Shown here in pieces: positions 8,887 to 17,708 of a DNA stretch of 64,000 nucleotides. A model generated the notes under the pieces. That model was not told where the DNA came from. It did no database searches and saw only the letters and a list, made by a program, of their open reading frames with translations. The stretch spans positions 1 to 64,000 of the forward strand of contig JAIXLO010000138.1 in the NCBI GenBank assembly GCA_026931325.1, written 5' to 3'. Source of the DNA: Chitinophagales bacterium. Lineage in GTDB: Bacteria; Bacteroidota; Bacteroidia; Chitinophagales; Chitinophagaceae. The position numbers were made by a program, and so were the translations under genes. Every line of letters begins with the position of its first letter. Position 1 is the first letter of the stretch.

Positions 8887-9159
8887 CTATTCTACAACTT
8901 TTGATTTTTTAAAAATGGCATAGATTTCTATTACAAATCCAATAATAATTAGTATTGGAGCAACTGTAATTCTACGAGCTGAGTAAACAACTTTTTCATC
9001 AAATACATTTAGGTCAGTATTTTTTCCTCCACTCATAAGTAACATACCAATAATAATAATTACTGCACCAATTAACATCCACATATAATTTTCCTTATAA
9101 AAAAGAGGAGTTGTTTTTATTGTTTTTGTTTCTGTTGTATTTTTTAAACCTTTTTTCAT
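8887..9159 (-). CDS. DUF3098 family small inner-membrane protein
   Basis: 90 residues with two membrane segments: WMLIGAVIIIIGMLLMSGG (about 27-45) and VAPILIIIGFVIEIYAIF (about 67-84). The order FYKENYMWMLIG, LLMSGG, ...FDEKVVYSARRITVAPILIIIGF matches DUF3098, a family found in Bacteroidota, in my memory often close to cell-division or undecaprenyl-pyrophosphatase genes. Those neighbours are not present here. No catalytic residues are visible and the function is unknown. It is followed by its own intrinsic terminator. Confidence 0.8.
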   Translation of the reverse strand: MKKGLKNTTETKTIKTTPLFYKENYMWMLIGAVIIIIGMLLMSGGKNTDLNVFDEKVVYSARRITVAPILIIIGFVIEIYAIFKKSKVVE

Positions 9160-9211
9160 AAATACTAAAAAATTGAGTGTGCAATATAAGGGAAAATTAA
9201 AAAAAAGAAAT

Positions 9212-9688
9212 TTATAAACCTTGACTCTTCATATATCTTAACAACTGATTTTTTGCAGCTAAAGAAATTCTTTTATGCATAAAACCTGACCATCCAAAAA
9301 CCAACCCTATTAAACCATAAGCTTGCCTACACCAACGATAATAATTAAAAGCATCACTGTGTTCTATAATTACACCATCTTTTAAACGCATAAAAGCTTT
9401 GCATTTATTTATTACTCTTCTGTTTGTTCTAAAAAAAAGATAAGAAGCCGTCCATTCACAAGTGTAATATTCGTTATCATCTGTTTTAATATTATCATAC
9501 ATCAAAGAAAAATCTTTTGCATTTGTACAAAGCATTTGCCACATTGCTTTGGTTTCTTTTCCACGCAAAAAACCAAATACAGGATCACTAAAAGGAATAT
9601 CGTCTGAATAACAACTGTTCATTGTTGCATAATCTTTTTGCTCAAATGCTGAATAAAATTTTTCTATTGTTGCTATGTTATTGTCCAT
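9212..9688 (-). CDS. SnoaL-like (NTF2-fold) protein
   Basis: 158 residues. The N-terminal helix pair NIATIEKFYSAFEQKDYATMNSCYSDDIPFSDPVFGFLRGKET followed by a five-strand sheet segment (TCEWTASYLFF, INKCKAFMRLKDGVIIEHSDAFNYYRW) is the SnoaL/NTF2 cone fold, which usually forms a hydrophobic pocket for small molecules or serves as an isomerase/hydrolase scaffold. The C-terminal 30 residues are basic and extend beyond the fold. The start overlaps the end of the DsbA-like gene by 11 nt, so translation is probably coupled. Substrate unknown. Confidence 0.8.
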   Translation of the reverse strand: MDNNIATIEKFYSAFEQKDYATMNSCYSDDIPFSDPVFGFLRGKETKAMWQMLCTNAKDFSLMYDNIKTDDNEYYTCEWTASYLFFRTNRRVINKCKAFMRLKDGVIIEHSDAFNYYRWCRQAYGLIGLVFGWSGFMHKRISLAAKNQLLRYMKSQGL

Positions 9689-10334
9689 TATTATTTGCTA
9701 TTTCTTTTAATACATTATCTATTCTTGTTTTCAAATCTTCATAATTAGTGTAACCTCTTGCTAATAAATAAAATTTACTATCATTTTCTTGCAGCAAAAC
9801 ACAAGGATAGCCAGTTACATTTAATTGTTTGCATAAAGAAAACTCATACTTTGCTTTATCGTTATACTCTTCACTTTTTAATTTTTCGTAAAAAGATTTT
9901 TTATCAATATTGTATTTCTCTAAAAGATGTTCATAAGCTGCATCATCTGTTAAATCTCTTCCTTCAAAATGCAAAGCATATTGTAAATCACTGGCAAAAG
10001 ATGTTTGTTTTTCTGGATATAATTCTTTAAAAATACATAAAGCAATTGCAGGTTTTAAACTGTTAGGGTACCAATCACTTAAGTCAGGGTTTTTAATATG
10101 CCATAAATAATCTTCTCCAAATTTTATTCCTGTATAATCTTCTACAGTTTTATATGCTTCTGCAATATAAGAAGCCATTGTGCCAATATGCGTTGGTTGT
10201 TCAGGCAAAATCATTCCACCACTTAAAACCTCTGTATGAAAAACAGTACTATATTCTTCACTTATTTTTTTAATTGTTGGGCTAAAACCATAACACCAAC
10301 CACAATAAGCATCATAACAATAAAATAAATTCAT
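9678..10334 (-). CDS. DsbA-family thioredoxin-fold protein (FrnE/YwbO-like)
   Basis: 218 residues with no signal peptide, so probably cytoplasmic. The redox motif CGWC is at residues 11-14 right after the first strand (MNLFYCYDAYCGWCYGF), and a Pro in TGYPCV late in the protein fits the cis-Pro loop facing the active site. The helical insertion in between is typical of DsbA-like oxidoreductases. Its gene overlaps the start of the SnoaL-like gene (11 nt), suggesting a two-gene operon possibly concerned with redox handling of a small molecule. The exact substrate is unknown. Confidence 0.82.
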   Translation of the reverse strand: MNLFYCYDAYCGWCYGFSPTIKKISEEYSTVFHTEVLSGGMILPEQPTHIGTMASYIAEAYKTVEDYTGIKFGEDYLWHIKNPDLSDWYPNSLKPAIALCIFKELYPEKQTSFASDLQYALHFEGRDLTDDAAYEHLLEKYNIDKKSFYEKLKSEEYNDKAKYEFSLCKQLNVTGYPCVLLQENDSKFYLLARGYTNYEDLKTRIDNVLKEIANNNGQ

Positions 10335-10338
10335 ACGG

Positions 10339-10346
10339 CGAAGATA
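10339..10346 (-). promoter_or_regulatory. -7 promoter box (TATCTTCG) for the DsbA-like/SnoaL operon
   Basis: Only 4 nt separate the box from the ATG at 10334, so transcription should start at or next to the A of the start codon (leaderless). Confidence 0.5.
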
Positions 10347-10414
10347 CTATGCTTTTTATTGTTTATAGATTGTAAAAAGCAAATGTTTATTTATTAAAAG
10401 CTAAATGCTTTCTA

Positions 10415-10422
10415 TATTTTTG
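10415..10422 (+). promoter_or_regulatory. Putative -7 promoter box (TATTTTTG) for kdnAB
   Basis: Exact TAnnTTTG match, 36 nt before the kdnA ATG, in the divergent region shared with the DsbA-like operon. No strong -33 element. Confidence 0.4.
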
Positions 10423-10458
10423 TAATCTTATTTATTAATCAATATAAATTTTTCAATT

Positions 10459-11664
10459 ATGCCAGGCTTTGAACTTTGGGGAGAAGAAGAAAGAAAACAT
10501 GTAAACGATGTTCTTGAAACAGGTATTTTAATGCGTTATGGTTTTGATGGTCCTCGTAAAGGAATTTGGAAAAGTAAAGAATTAGAAAAAGCAATTACCG
10601 AAACTTTTAATTGTAAATATGCACAACTAACAAGTAGCGGAACTGCAGCATTAACAACAGCTATGGCTGCTTTAGGTATTGGTGTAGGTGATGAAGTTAT
10701 TATGCCTTCATTCACTTTTGTTGCTAGTTTTGAAGCAGTGTTAAGCGTTGGTGCAACTCCTATTTTAGTAGATATTGATAATACACTAACATTAAACCCA
10801 GAGGCTGTAAAAAAAGCTATTACAACAAAAACAAAATGTATAATGCCTGTGCACATGTGTGGTAGTATGGCAAATTTAGATGCACTACAAACTATTTGTA
10901 AGGAACATAATTTATTATTGTTAGAAGATGCTTGTCAAAGTATTGGTGCTACTTATAAAGGAAAATATTTAGGCACTATTGGCAATGCAGGAACATTTAG
11001 TTTTGATTTTGTAAAAACAATTACTTGTGCCGAAGGTGGTGCAGTTTTAACCAATGATGAAAAGGTTTATACTAACTGTGATGGCTTTACAGATCATGGA
11101 CACGACCATAATGGAGTTGATAGAGGTGCAGACCTTCATCCTTTTTTAGGATATAATTTTAGAATTAGTGAATTGCATGCTGCTGTTGGTTTAGCACAAA
11201 TTAATAAGCTTCAAAACTTCCTTTCAATTCAAAGAAAAAATCATGCTGCTTTAAAAAATATTTTAGCTCAAGTACCCGAAGTTTCTTTTAGAGAAATACC
11301 AGATGCAAACGGCGATAGCTGTACTTTTTTAAGCTGGTTTTTACCATCAGAAAAAATTACAACAGCTTTTGTAGAAGAAATGAAACAACAAGGAATTTTA
11401 GCTGGTAATTTTTATTGGTATGCCAATAATTGGCATTACATAAAGCAATGGCATCATTTAAAAGAAGTAAAAAGCTTGTATAATTTTAATGAAGAACAAA
11501 AAGCTGCTTTATTAAAATTACAAACACAAAATTTTGAACAAAGCGATGCTATTATGAAGTGTTGTATTTCTACTTCTATAAGTTTATTATGGACAGATGA
11601 GCAAATACAAGAAAAGGGAAATAAAATGGTTAATGCAATAAAAAAAGCATTAGCAACTAATTAA
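10459..11664 (+). CDS. kdnA: 8-amino-3,8-dideoxy-manno-octulosonate transaminase (KdnA)
   Basis: 401 residues, a PLP-dependent DegT/DnrJ/EryC1-fold sugar aminotransferase. The PLP lysine is Lys186 in SFDFVKTITCAEGGA and the ring-contacting Asp is Asp157 in LLEDACQSIG; SSGTAAL (59-65) binds the phosphate. The opening MPGFELWG, the VHMCGSMA segment, SDHGHDH-like DHGHDHNG and GCFYWY-like GNFYWYANNWHY are the signature of Shewanella oneidensis KdnA rather than of generic sugar aminotransferases. KdnA aminates the 8-aldehyde made by KdnB to give 8-amino-Kdo, using glutamate as donor. kdnB follows after 27 nt, making a tight two-gene operon that acts on the lipid A-proximal Kdo. Confidence 0.9.
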   Translation: MPGFELWGEEERKHVNDVLETGILMRYGFDGPRKGIWKSKELEKAITETFNCKYAQLTSSGTAALTTAMAALGIGVGDEVIMPSFTFVASFEAVLSVGATPILVDIDNTLTLNPEAVKKAITTKTKCIMPVHMCGSMANLDALQTICKEHNLLLLEDACQSIGATYKGKYLGTIGNAGTFSFDFVKTITCAEGGAVLTNDEKVYTNCDGFTDHGHDHNGVDRGADLHPFLGYNFRISELHAAVGLAQINKLQNFLSIQRKNHAALKNILAQVPEVSFREIPDANGDSCTFLSWFLPSEKITTAFVEEMKQQGILAGNFYWYANNWHYIKQWHHLKEVKSLYNFNEEQKAALLKLQTQNFEQSDAIMKCCISTSISLLWTDEQIQEKGNKMVNAIKKALATN

Positions 11665-11691
11665 TAATTTTTAAAAAATAAAATCATCAAT

Positions 11692-12765
11692 ATGCAATTT
11701 AGAAATTTTAAAATGGTAGATTATGTAGTGTATGGTAGAGGTTGTTTTAACCAGTTAGATGAAATTTTAGCACCACATCGTAAAAACAATGCTCCAATAA
11801 TTTTTTTAATAGATTATTTTTTTGAAGGAAAAGATTTAGTGAACAGAATTCCATTAAGAGGAAACGATAAAATTATTTTTGCTGATGTAACTTATGAACC
11901 AAAAACAACACAAGTAGATAAAATTGCACAACAACTAAAAGATGAGTTTGGAACTGTAAGTGGTATTGTAGGTATTGGTGGAGGCAGCACAATGGATTTG
12001 GCAAAAGCTGTATCGTTGATGATGAATAATCCTGGCAGTAGTGCAGATTATCAAGGTTGGGATTTAGTAAAAAATGCAGGTGTTTATAAAGTAGGCATTC
12101 CAACACTTAGTGGCACAGGTGCTGAAGTAAGTAGAACAACAGTACTTACTGGACCAACAAGAAAATTAGGAATGAACAGCGATTTTACTCCATTTAATCA
12201 AATTGTTCTTGACCCAGAATTAATAAAAAATGCTCCTGCAAATCAAAGATTTTATACAGGAATGGATTGTTACATACATTGTATAGAAAGCTTAGAAGGT
12301 ACATATATCAACGAGTTTAGCAAAAGCTATGGCGAAAAAGCTTTGCAACTTTGTCGTTATATATTTTTAGAAAAAGATAATTGGGACGATGAGTGTGATG
12401 AAAAATTAATGATGGCAAGTTATGCTGGAGGAATGAGTATTGCTTATAGTCAAGTTGGTGTGGCACATGCTGTAAGTTATGGTTTAAGTTATTTATTAGG
12501 TACAAAACATGGCATAGGAAATTGTATAGTAATGAACCATTTGGAAGAGTATTATCCTAAAGGTTGTAAAGAATTTAAAACAATGGTAGAAAAAGGAGGA
12601 TACGAAATTCCAACAGGTATTTGTAAAGGACTTTCAGACGAACAATTTGATACTATGATAAACGTAAGTCTTGGCATGAAACCTTTATGGGAAAATGCTT
12701 TAGGAAAAGATTGGGAAAAAATAATGACAAGAGAAAAGCTGAGAGCTTTATACGAAAAACTATAA
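11692..12765 (+). CDS. kdnB: 3-deoxy-manno-octulosonate 8-oxidase (KdnB), iron-type alcohol dehydrogenase
   Basis: 357 residues, group III (Fe-dependent) alcohol dehydrogenase fold. Metal ligands visible: Asp192 and His196 in FYTGMDCYIHCIESLEG, His259 in GVAHAVSYG and His273 in GTKHGIGNC. The nucleotide-binding GIGGGSTMD is at about 95-102 and PTLSGTGAE at about 137-144. MDCYIHCIESLEGTYINEFSK matches Shewanella KdnB, which oxidises the C8 hydroxyl of Kdo. Together with kdnA it makes 8-amino-Kdo, which in Shewanella replaces Kdo in lipopolysaccharide and lowers susceptibility to cationic peptides. No kdsA, kdsB or waaA is in the window. Confidence 0.9.
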   Translation: MQFRNFKMVDYVVYGRGCFNQLDEILAPHRKNNAPIIFLIDYFFEGKDLVNRIPLRGNDKIIFADVTYEPKTTQVDKIAQQLKDEFGTVSGIVGIGGGSTMDLAKAVSLMMNNPGSSADYQGWDLVKNAGVYKVGIPTLSGTGAEVSRTTVLTGPTRKLGMNSDFTPFNQIVLDPELIKNAPANQRFYTGMDCYIHCIESLEGTYINEFSKSYGEKALQLCRYIFLEKDNWDDECDEKLMMASYAGGMSIAYSQVGVAHAVSYGLSYLLGTKHGIGNCIVMNHLEEYYPKGCKEFKTMVEKGGYEIPTGICKGLSDEQFDTMINVSLGMKPLWENALGKDWEKIMTREKLRALYEKL

Positions 12766-12822
12766 AGCACATCTTGTAGAATATCTAAATTTTATCTTCT
12801 TTGTTTTTTCAAAATAAGCTAA

Positions 12823-13437
12823 ATGAATTGCATAAAACTTTTTATTGTGTTATCTGTGTCATTATTGATGTGTAGTACTGTAATTGCTCAAAAAAATTAT
12901 GTACAAGAAATAATTCAATATCAAAAAAATTATGTGCAACAACATGAAGTGGTAAGAAAAGAAGATAAAAAATATTTTAGATTTTTTAAGCCAAATACTC
13001 AGTATAACATTATTGCATCATTTGAAAAAATAAATGATACTATTGGCTTTATTATGAAAACATCTGGTACAATAGATAAAAAATTTTATCGTTATGGAAT
13101 AGCAAAATTTTCAATCAACCATCTGCCCTTACAACTTACCATTTATCGTAGCCAACAATCAATGAACGATTCTGTTTACAAAGAATATTTATTTCTACCT
13201 TTTACAGATGCTACAAGTGGTAATGAAAGTTATGGAGGTGGTAGATATATAGATTTATTAATTTCAGACATTAAAGAAAATAAAGTTTCAATTGATTTTA
13301 ATAAAGCATATAACCCCTATTGTGTATATGCTAATGGATATAATTGCCCAATTCCTTTAAGAGAAAACCATTTATCAATTGCCATAAAAGCAGGAGAAAA
13401 AATGTATGTAGGAAAGAAAATAGAAAGAGAGAAATAA
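12823..13437 (+). CDS. Secreted DUF1684 family protein
   Basis: 204 residues with an N-terminal signal peptide (MNCIKLFIVLSVSLLMCSTVIAQ). The C-terminal core carries the DUF1684 landmarks: GGGRYIDLLI, then IDFNKAYNPYCVYANGYNCPIPLRENHLSIAIKAGEK, with two cysteines probably forming a structural pair. The family is widespread and of unknown biochemical function. Located 57 nt after kdnB and 42 nt before the sensor kinase gene, all on the same strand; the upstream gap contains a TATCTTCT sequence that could be a weak -7 box, so it may be transcribed separately. Confidence 0.82.
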   Translation: MNCIKLFIVLSVSLLMCSTVIAQKNYVQEIIQYQKNYVQQHEVVRKEDKKYFRFFKPNTQYNIIASFEKINDTIGFIMKTSGTIDKKFYRYGIAKFSINHLPLQLTIYRSQQSMNDSVYKEYLFLPFTDATSGNESYGGGRYIDLLISDIKENKVSIDFNKAYNPYCVYANGYNCPIPLRENHLSIAIKAGEKMYVGKKIEREK

Positions 13438-13479
13438 TCTGTTTATCTTAGCTATACATTTTTAATTAAGCATTATTAC

Positions 13480-16400
13480 ATGTCTGTAATAAAAAAATTT
13501 CTCTTTTGCATTTTCTTCTTTGCATATACCAACATATATGCTCAGGCAGATATAACTCATTACACTACCAACAAAGGGCTTCCCTCAAACTACATTATAA
13601 AAACACTTACAGACAATAAAGGATTTTTATGGATTGCTACCATTAATGGATTATGCAGATTTGATGGAATTAATTTTACTATTTATAAACATAATCCTTC
13701 TGATAGTAATAGTTTAAGAAGCAATTGGATAACTGATATTTTGGTAGATAATGATGGTATATTATGGATTACTACAGAATGGGGCATTTGTCATTATAAT
13801 TATTACAACGATAATTTTTCTTACTTAAATAAAATAGATGAGTTGTATATTTTATACAAAGCTCCTATGTGCTTAGATGATAAAGGAAATATTTGGGTAG
13901 CTTTTGAAAATGGCCTGTATTTTTTAGAAAATAAAACAAAGAAATTAAAATCTACTTCTTTAAAAAATATTGCAGACCCTCAAAGTATTGCTTACTTTAA
14001 TAATAAAATATATATAAGTACAAGAGGTAATGGATTATATTATTATGAAGTTGCCTCCAATCAATATAAGATTGAAACAAATAAAATACTACCTAAGCAA
14101 ACACATATTATGCACTTGTTTGTACAAGATAAAAAAATGTGGATGGCAACAGATATTGGTATTGTAGAGTTAAGCAATAATCATTACACATTATACAACA
14201 AGTTTGAAAATGAAAGAAAGGTAGAAAAATTAATGTGCATTAATAAAATAATTAATAACGATAGTATTCTTTTATGTGGCTCCTATGGAAATGAAATTTA
14301 TATTTTTAATAAATACACAAATAAATTTACTGGCAATTTTAACAAAGAAGCTTTTCCAAATACTATTGTAAACAACTTTTTTACTCAGGATAAAAATATT
14401 TGGATAGCAACAGACAGAGGTTTATTTAAAGTAAGCTTTTCTGACAGATATGGAAAAACCATTAATATACCTTTTCATGCTGAAGATAAAAATAAGTTAG
14501 TAACTAATATTATTCAATTAAACTCTTCAAAACAAGAATACACTTTTTTATGTGGAAAGAAAAATGCTAAGATTGCCACATATAATATTCAAACAAAAAA
14601 GTTTTTCATCAATAAAGAATTTCCTAATAATAAAAGTATTAGTGGTTATAATTGTCTTTATCAATATAAAGATTTTTATTGGGCAGCAGGTGATAGTGTA
14701 TTAGATTTATTTAACGCTAAGCATAATCGTATAAAGCATTATACACATTCTTATAAAACTATTTCATTGTATGTAGCTAAAAATGATTTTATATGGATAG
14801 GAACAGATAAAGGCTTATTACAATTTAATGATAAAACCCAAAAGTTTAAATTTTTTGAATATTCCTTTTTAGGAACAAGTATTGAGAATAGTTCTTTTAG
14901 TGAGGTATTTCCTATTACAGCGATTACAGAAGATAGTAAAGGAATTTTATGGCTTGTTAGTATTAAATATGGGCTATTTTCTTTTGATATTAACAAAGAA
15001 ATTTTTACTCCATATCGTCAAAAAACTACATTAGCATATAATGCTTTAAATAGAATTTCTTCTATTGCAATTGATAATGATGATAATATTTGGTTAGGCA
15101 CAATGGGAGGTATTACTTGTTATCAGCCATTAAAAAATTCTTTTAAAAATTATAATTCTGAAGATGGATTAACATCAACTTATGTTTACTCTATTGCCAT
15201 AGGTTTTAATAATAGAATTTGGGGTAGAGGAAATGAATATATTTTTGCTTTTGATAGGAGAGATTCTACATTTATTAATTTACCTTCAGAAGAATATCAA
15301 AACAGATTTTATTTTATACAAACCCTAAGTAAAATAAATAGTAATATACTTTGTGGTTTTGAAGGAGGCTTTACAATATATAATACCAATAACAATTATT
15401 CTATTCATAAACCTCAACATATTGTAATAAATAAAGTTTCTGTTTTTGAAGCACCTAATCCAGACTTTAGCAAAAATGCTGTTTTTAAATATTACAATGA
15501 TAATATTCAAATAAGTTTTACTTGCCCTCAGTTTGATAATAACAACCCCTATCAATATAGATATAGACTTGTAGGATTAGATAAAAATTGGTTATATACA
15601 GGTACAATAGGAAAAGCTTCTTACAATAATATTCAACCAGGAAAATATAGTTTTGAAGTACAAGTTTCTGTAGGAAATAAATGGAGTAAATCTGAAAAAC
15701 TATTAGCATTTACTATACAACCAGCATTTTGGCAAACATGGTGGTTTAAAACCTTAGCAATTATTTTATCTGTATTCTTAGTTATTTTTATCACATATAG
15801 CTGGAACAGAAATAAATTAAAATCTATAGAGGCTCAAAATAAAGCAAGAGAAAAAGAAATAGAATTGAAGTTAAAGGATCAGGAGAATGCTGAACTACAA
15901 TTAGCTTCTTTAAGAAGTCAGATGAACCCTCATTTTATTTTTAATTCTCTTAATTCTATTCAAAAATATATTTGGGAAAACAAACAAGAAGATGCTAATG
16001 AATACTTAACAAAATTTGCTAAACTAATGCGTTTAATTTTAGAGCATTCCTCTAAAAAATTAATAACACTCGAAGAAGAATTAACAGCATTAAAATTATA
16101 TCTTGAATTAGAACATAGAAGATGTAATAATAAATTTGATTACAGTTTAATAGTAGATGATTCTATTGAAAAGGAAAAAATTATTATGCCACCACTTTTA
16201 ATACAACCACATGTAGAAAATGCAATTTGGCATGGACTTTTACCAAAAGAAACAAGAGGAAAATTGCAAGTAAATATTAAGCTACTACAAGCAGGAATAA
16301 TTGAATGTTTAGTAGAAGATGATGGTATAGGAAGAGAAGCTTCAAATAAAATAAATGAAAAAAAACATCATAAACATAATTCAATAGCTATAAATATTGC

Positions 16401-16542
16401 TAAAGAACGACTTAAAGTTTCTAACTCTTTAGGATTAATAGGTAAGCTTGAAGTTATAGATTTGTATAATGAAAACAAAGAATCAAAAGGGACTAAAGTT
16501 ATTCTTCAAATACCCATTGAATACTTTGAAAAAATAAAATAA
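13480..16542 (+). CDS. Beta-propeller/Y_Y_Y sensor histidine kinase (LytS-type kinase domain)
   Basis: 1020 residues. Order: signal peptide (1-22, ending YAQ); about a dozen two-component-regulator propeller repeats with recurring DNKGFLWIAT-, DNDGILWITT-, DSKGILWLVS-type blades (about 40-640); a Y_Y_Y domain (about 665-745, YQYRYRLVGLDKNWLYTG); one membrane helix (about 757-777); a short coiled coil; then a His_kinase domain with the phosphoacceptor His818 in QMNPHFIFNSLNSIQ and an HATPase region with NAIWHG and DDGIGREA. The periplasmic propeller should sense an extracellular compound and pass the signal to the response regulator starting 4 nt downstream. Unlike the polysaccharide-utilisation hybrids it lacks receiver and AraC domains, and no susC/susD pair lies nearby. 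Confidence 0.92.
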   Translation: MSVIKKFLFCIFFFAYTNIYAQADITHYTTNKGLPSNYIIKTLTDNKGFLWIATINGLCRFDGINFTIYKHNPSDSNSLRSNWITDILVDNDGILWITTEWGICHYNYYNDNFSYLNKIDELYILYKAPMCLDDKGNIWVAFENGLYFLENKTKKLKSTSLKNIADPQSIAYFNNKIYISTRGNGLYYYEVASNQYKIETNKILPKQTHIMHLFVQDKKMWMATDIGIVELSNNHYTLYNKFENERKVEKLMCINKIINNDSILLCGSYGNEIYIFNKYTNKFTGNFNKEAFPNTIVNNFFTQDKNIWIATDRGLFKVSFSDRYGKTINIPFHAEDKNKLVTNIIQLNSSKQEYTFLCGKKNAKIATYNIQTKKFFINKEFPNNKSISGYNCLYQYKDFYWAAGDSVLDLFNAKHNRIKHYTHSYKTISLYVAKNDFIWIGTDKGLLQFNDKTQKFKFFEYSFLGTSIENSSFSEVFPITAITEDSKGILWLVSIKYGLFSFDINKEIFTPYRQKTTLAYNALNRISSIAIDNDDNIWLGTMGGITCYQPLKNSFKNYNSEDGLTSTYVYSIAIGFNNRIWGRGNEYIFAFDRRDSTFINLPSEEYQNRFYFIQTLSKINSNILCGFEGGFTIYNTNNNYSIHKPQHIVINKVSVFEAPNPDFSKNAVFKYYNDNIQISFTCPQFDNNNPYQYRYRLVGLDKNWLYTGTIGKASYNNIQPGKYSFEVQVSVGNKWSKSEKLLAFTIQPAFWQTWWFKTLAIILSVFLVIFITYSWNRNKLKSIEAQNKAREKEIELKLKDQENAELQLASLRSQMNPHFIFNSLNSIQKYIWENKQEDANEYLTKFAKLMRLILEHSSKKLITLEEELTALKLYLELEHRRCNNKFDYSLIVDDSIEKEKIIMPPLLIQPHVENAIWHGLLPKETRGKLQVNIKLLQAGIIECLVEDDGIGREASNKINEKKHHKHNSIAINIAKERLKVSNSLGLIGKLEVIDLYNENKESKGTKVILQIPIEYFEKIK

Positions 16543-16546
16543 CACT

Positions 16547-17293
16547 ATGATAAGAGCAATTATTGTTGATGACGAAACCCCTTGCTTAGAAACTTTAAGA
16601 CTGATGATAGAAAAAAAGTTTTCTGATGTAATGAAAGTAATAGCAGTTTGTAATAACCCTAAAAATGCAATAGAAACAATAGACACAGAAAAACCTGATG
16701 TACTTTTTTTAGATGTAGAAATGCCTGGAATGAGCGGAATAGAGTTGTTACAATGTTTGAAACATACTAATATGTGTGTAGTTTTTACAACTGCTCATCA
16801 ACATTATGCTATACAAGCTATTAAACTAAATGCTTTAGATTATTTAACCAAACCAATTTCGTTACAAGAGCTAACTATTGCTATTCAAAAATGTGTTATA
16901 AAAAAATCTTCTAGTAACAATGTAAATAATGTAGAAAATTTTATACAACATTTAAAAGGAACTAATACTAAAAAAATTGCTATTTCAACTGCTTCAGCAA
17001 CTCAATTTGTACCCATACAAGATATTATAAGAATAGAATCCAATAGTAATTATTCAACCATTTATTTTACAAATCGCCCAAAACAAACTGTAGTTAAAAC
17101 TTTAAAAGATTTTGAGCAACAATTATTACAGCATAATTTTTTAAGAATTCATCACTCTCATTTAGTAAATGCTGAACATATTATTGGCATAAAAAATCAA
17201 GACAATGGATACATTATTATGCAGAATAATGATTTGATAGAAATTTCTCGCAGAAAAAAACAAGAAGTTTTACAAAAACTAAAAGATGTATAA
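16547..17293 (+). CDS. LytTR-family response regulator
   Basis: 248 residues. Receiver domain 1-120 with the acidic pocket DDE at the N-terminus (IIVDDETPCLE), the phosphoacceptor Asp56 in FLDVEMPGMSG, Thr in FTTAHQ and Lys in YLTKPIS. The C-terminal LytTR DNA-binding domain (about 150-245) includes IRIESNSNYSTIYF, LRIHHSHLVNAEHI and EISRRKKQEVL. It starts 4 nt after the sensor kinase stop, so the two are co-translated partners. Targets are unknown; the gene downstream encodes a sorting-domain-like mini-protein and has its own candidate promoter. Confidence 0.93.
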   Translation: MIRAIIVDDETPCLETLRLMIEKKFSDVMKVIAVCNNPKNAIETIDTEKPDVLFLDVEMPGMSGIELLQCLKHTNMCVVFTTAHQHYAIQAIKLNALDYLTKPISLQELTIAIQKCVIKKSSSNNVNNVENFIQHLKGTNTKKIAISTASATQFVPIQDIIRIESNSNYSTIYFTNRPKQTVVKTLKDFEQQLLQHNFLRIHHSHLVNAEHIIGIKNQDNGYIIMQNNDLIEISRRKKQEVLQKLKDV

Positions 17294-17378
17294 AACAGAA
17301 AAATCTATATCTAAAACCATTTACTAATAGTTATTAACCAAATACTAAAATATTATAAAATAAAAATATTATTTGATA

Positions 17379-17386
17379 TATATTTG
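17379..17386 (+). promoter_or_regulatory. Putative -7 promoter box (TATATTTG) for the 70-residue gene
   Basis: Exact TAnnTTTG match 23 nt before the ATG at 17410. It sits in a very AT-rich 116-nt gap, so the match is weaker evidence than elsewhere. Confidence 0.35.
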
Positions 17387-17409
17387 AAATCCACTTCAAC
17401 CAAACAAAT

Positions 17410-17622
17410 ATGTTAATTGTTCCTATTAATAAAATAAAAATTTTTATTGATAAAGAACCTCTATCAGAGGCTAATGCAATTATCATCACATCAACAGGAG
17501 AAATAGTAGATAATTTTATACTTCATCAAGGCACTAATGTAATTGATGTTTCTGCTTACATTGATAAAAATTATTCCATCAAAATAATTCATGGTGATAA
17601 TATTTCTGTTCAAAAAATTTAG
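17410..17622 (+). CDS. Small protein resembling an isolated T9SS sorting-domain fold
   Basis: 70 residues, no signal peptide. The pattern of strands NAIIITSTGEIVDNFILHQGTNVIDVSAYIDKNYSIKIIHGDNISVQKI resembles the last ~60 residues of T9SS type A sorting domains (xVYDxxGKxV...xLxxGxNxIDVSxLxxGxYxxKI...GxxxxxKxI), but there is no protein in front of it and no NPxxD linker. It could be a short cytoplasmic protein of that fold, a remnant of a larger secreted protein, or an unrelated coincidence. An independent -7 box and an ATG in a gap otherwise free of genes support it as a real gene. Position right after the LytTR operon hints at control by it, which is inference. Confidence 0.55.
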   Translation: MLIVPINKIKIFIDKEPLSEANAIIITSTGEIVDNFILHQGTNVIDVSAYIDKNYSIKIIHGDNISVQKI

Positions 17623-17695
17623 GATATAAAATTTAAGAGAATAGAAAAAGAATTAAACAGGTACGATTACTCATTACTTGAATTTTACAATCTCC

Positions 17696-17703
17696 TACTT
17701 TTG
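17696..17703 (+). promoter_or_regulatory. -7 promoter box (TACTTTTG) for the PfkB kinase gene
   Basis: Exact TAnnTTTG, 5 nt before the ATG at 17709; a TTG lies about 15 nt upstream of the box (17679-17681), slightly close for a -33 element. Confidence 0.5.
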
Positions 17704-17708
17704 CCATT

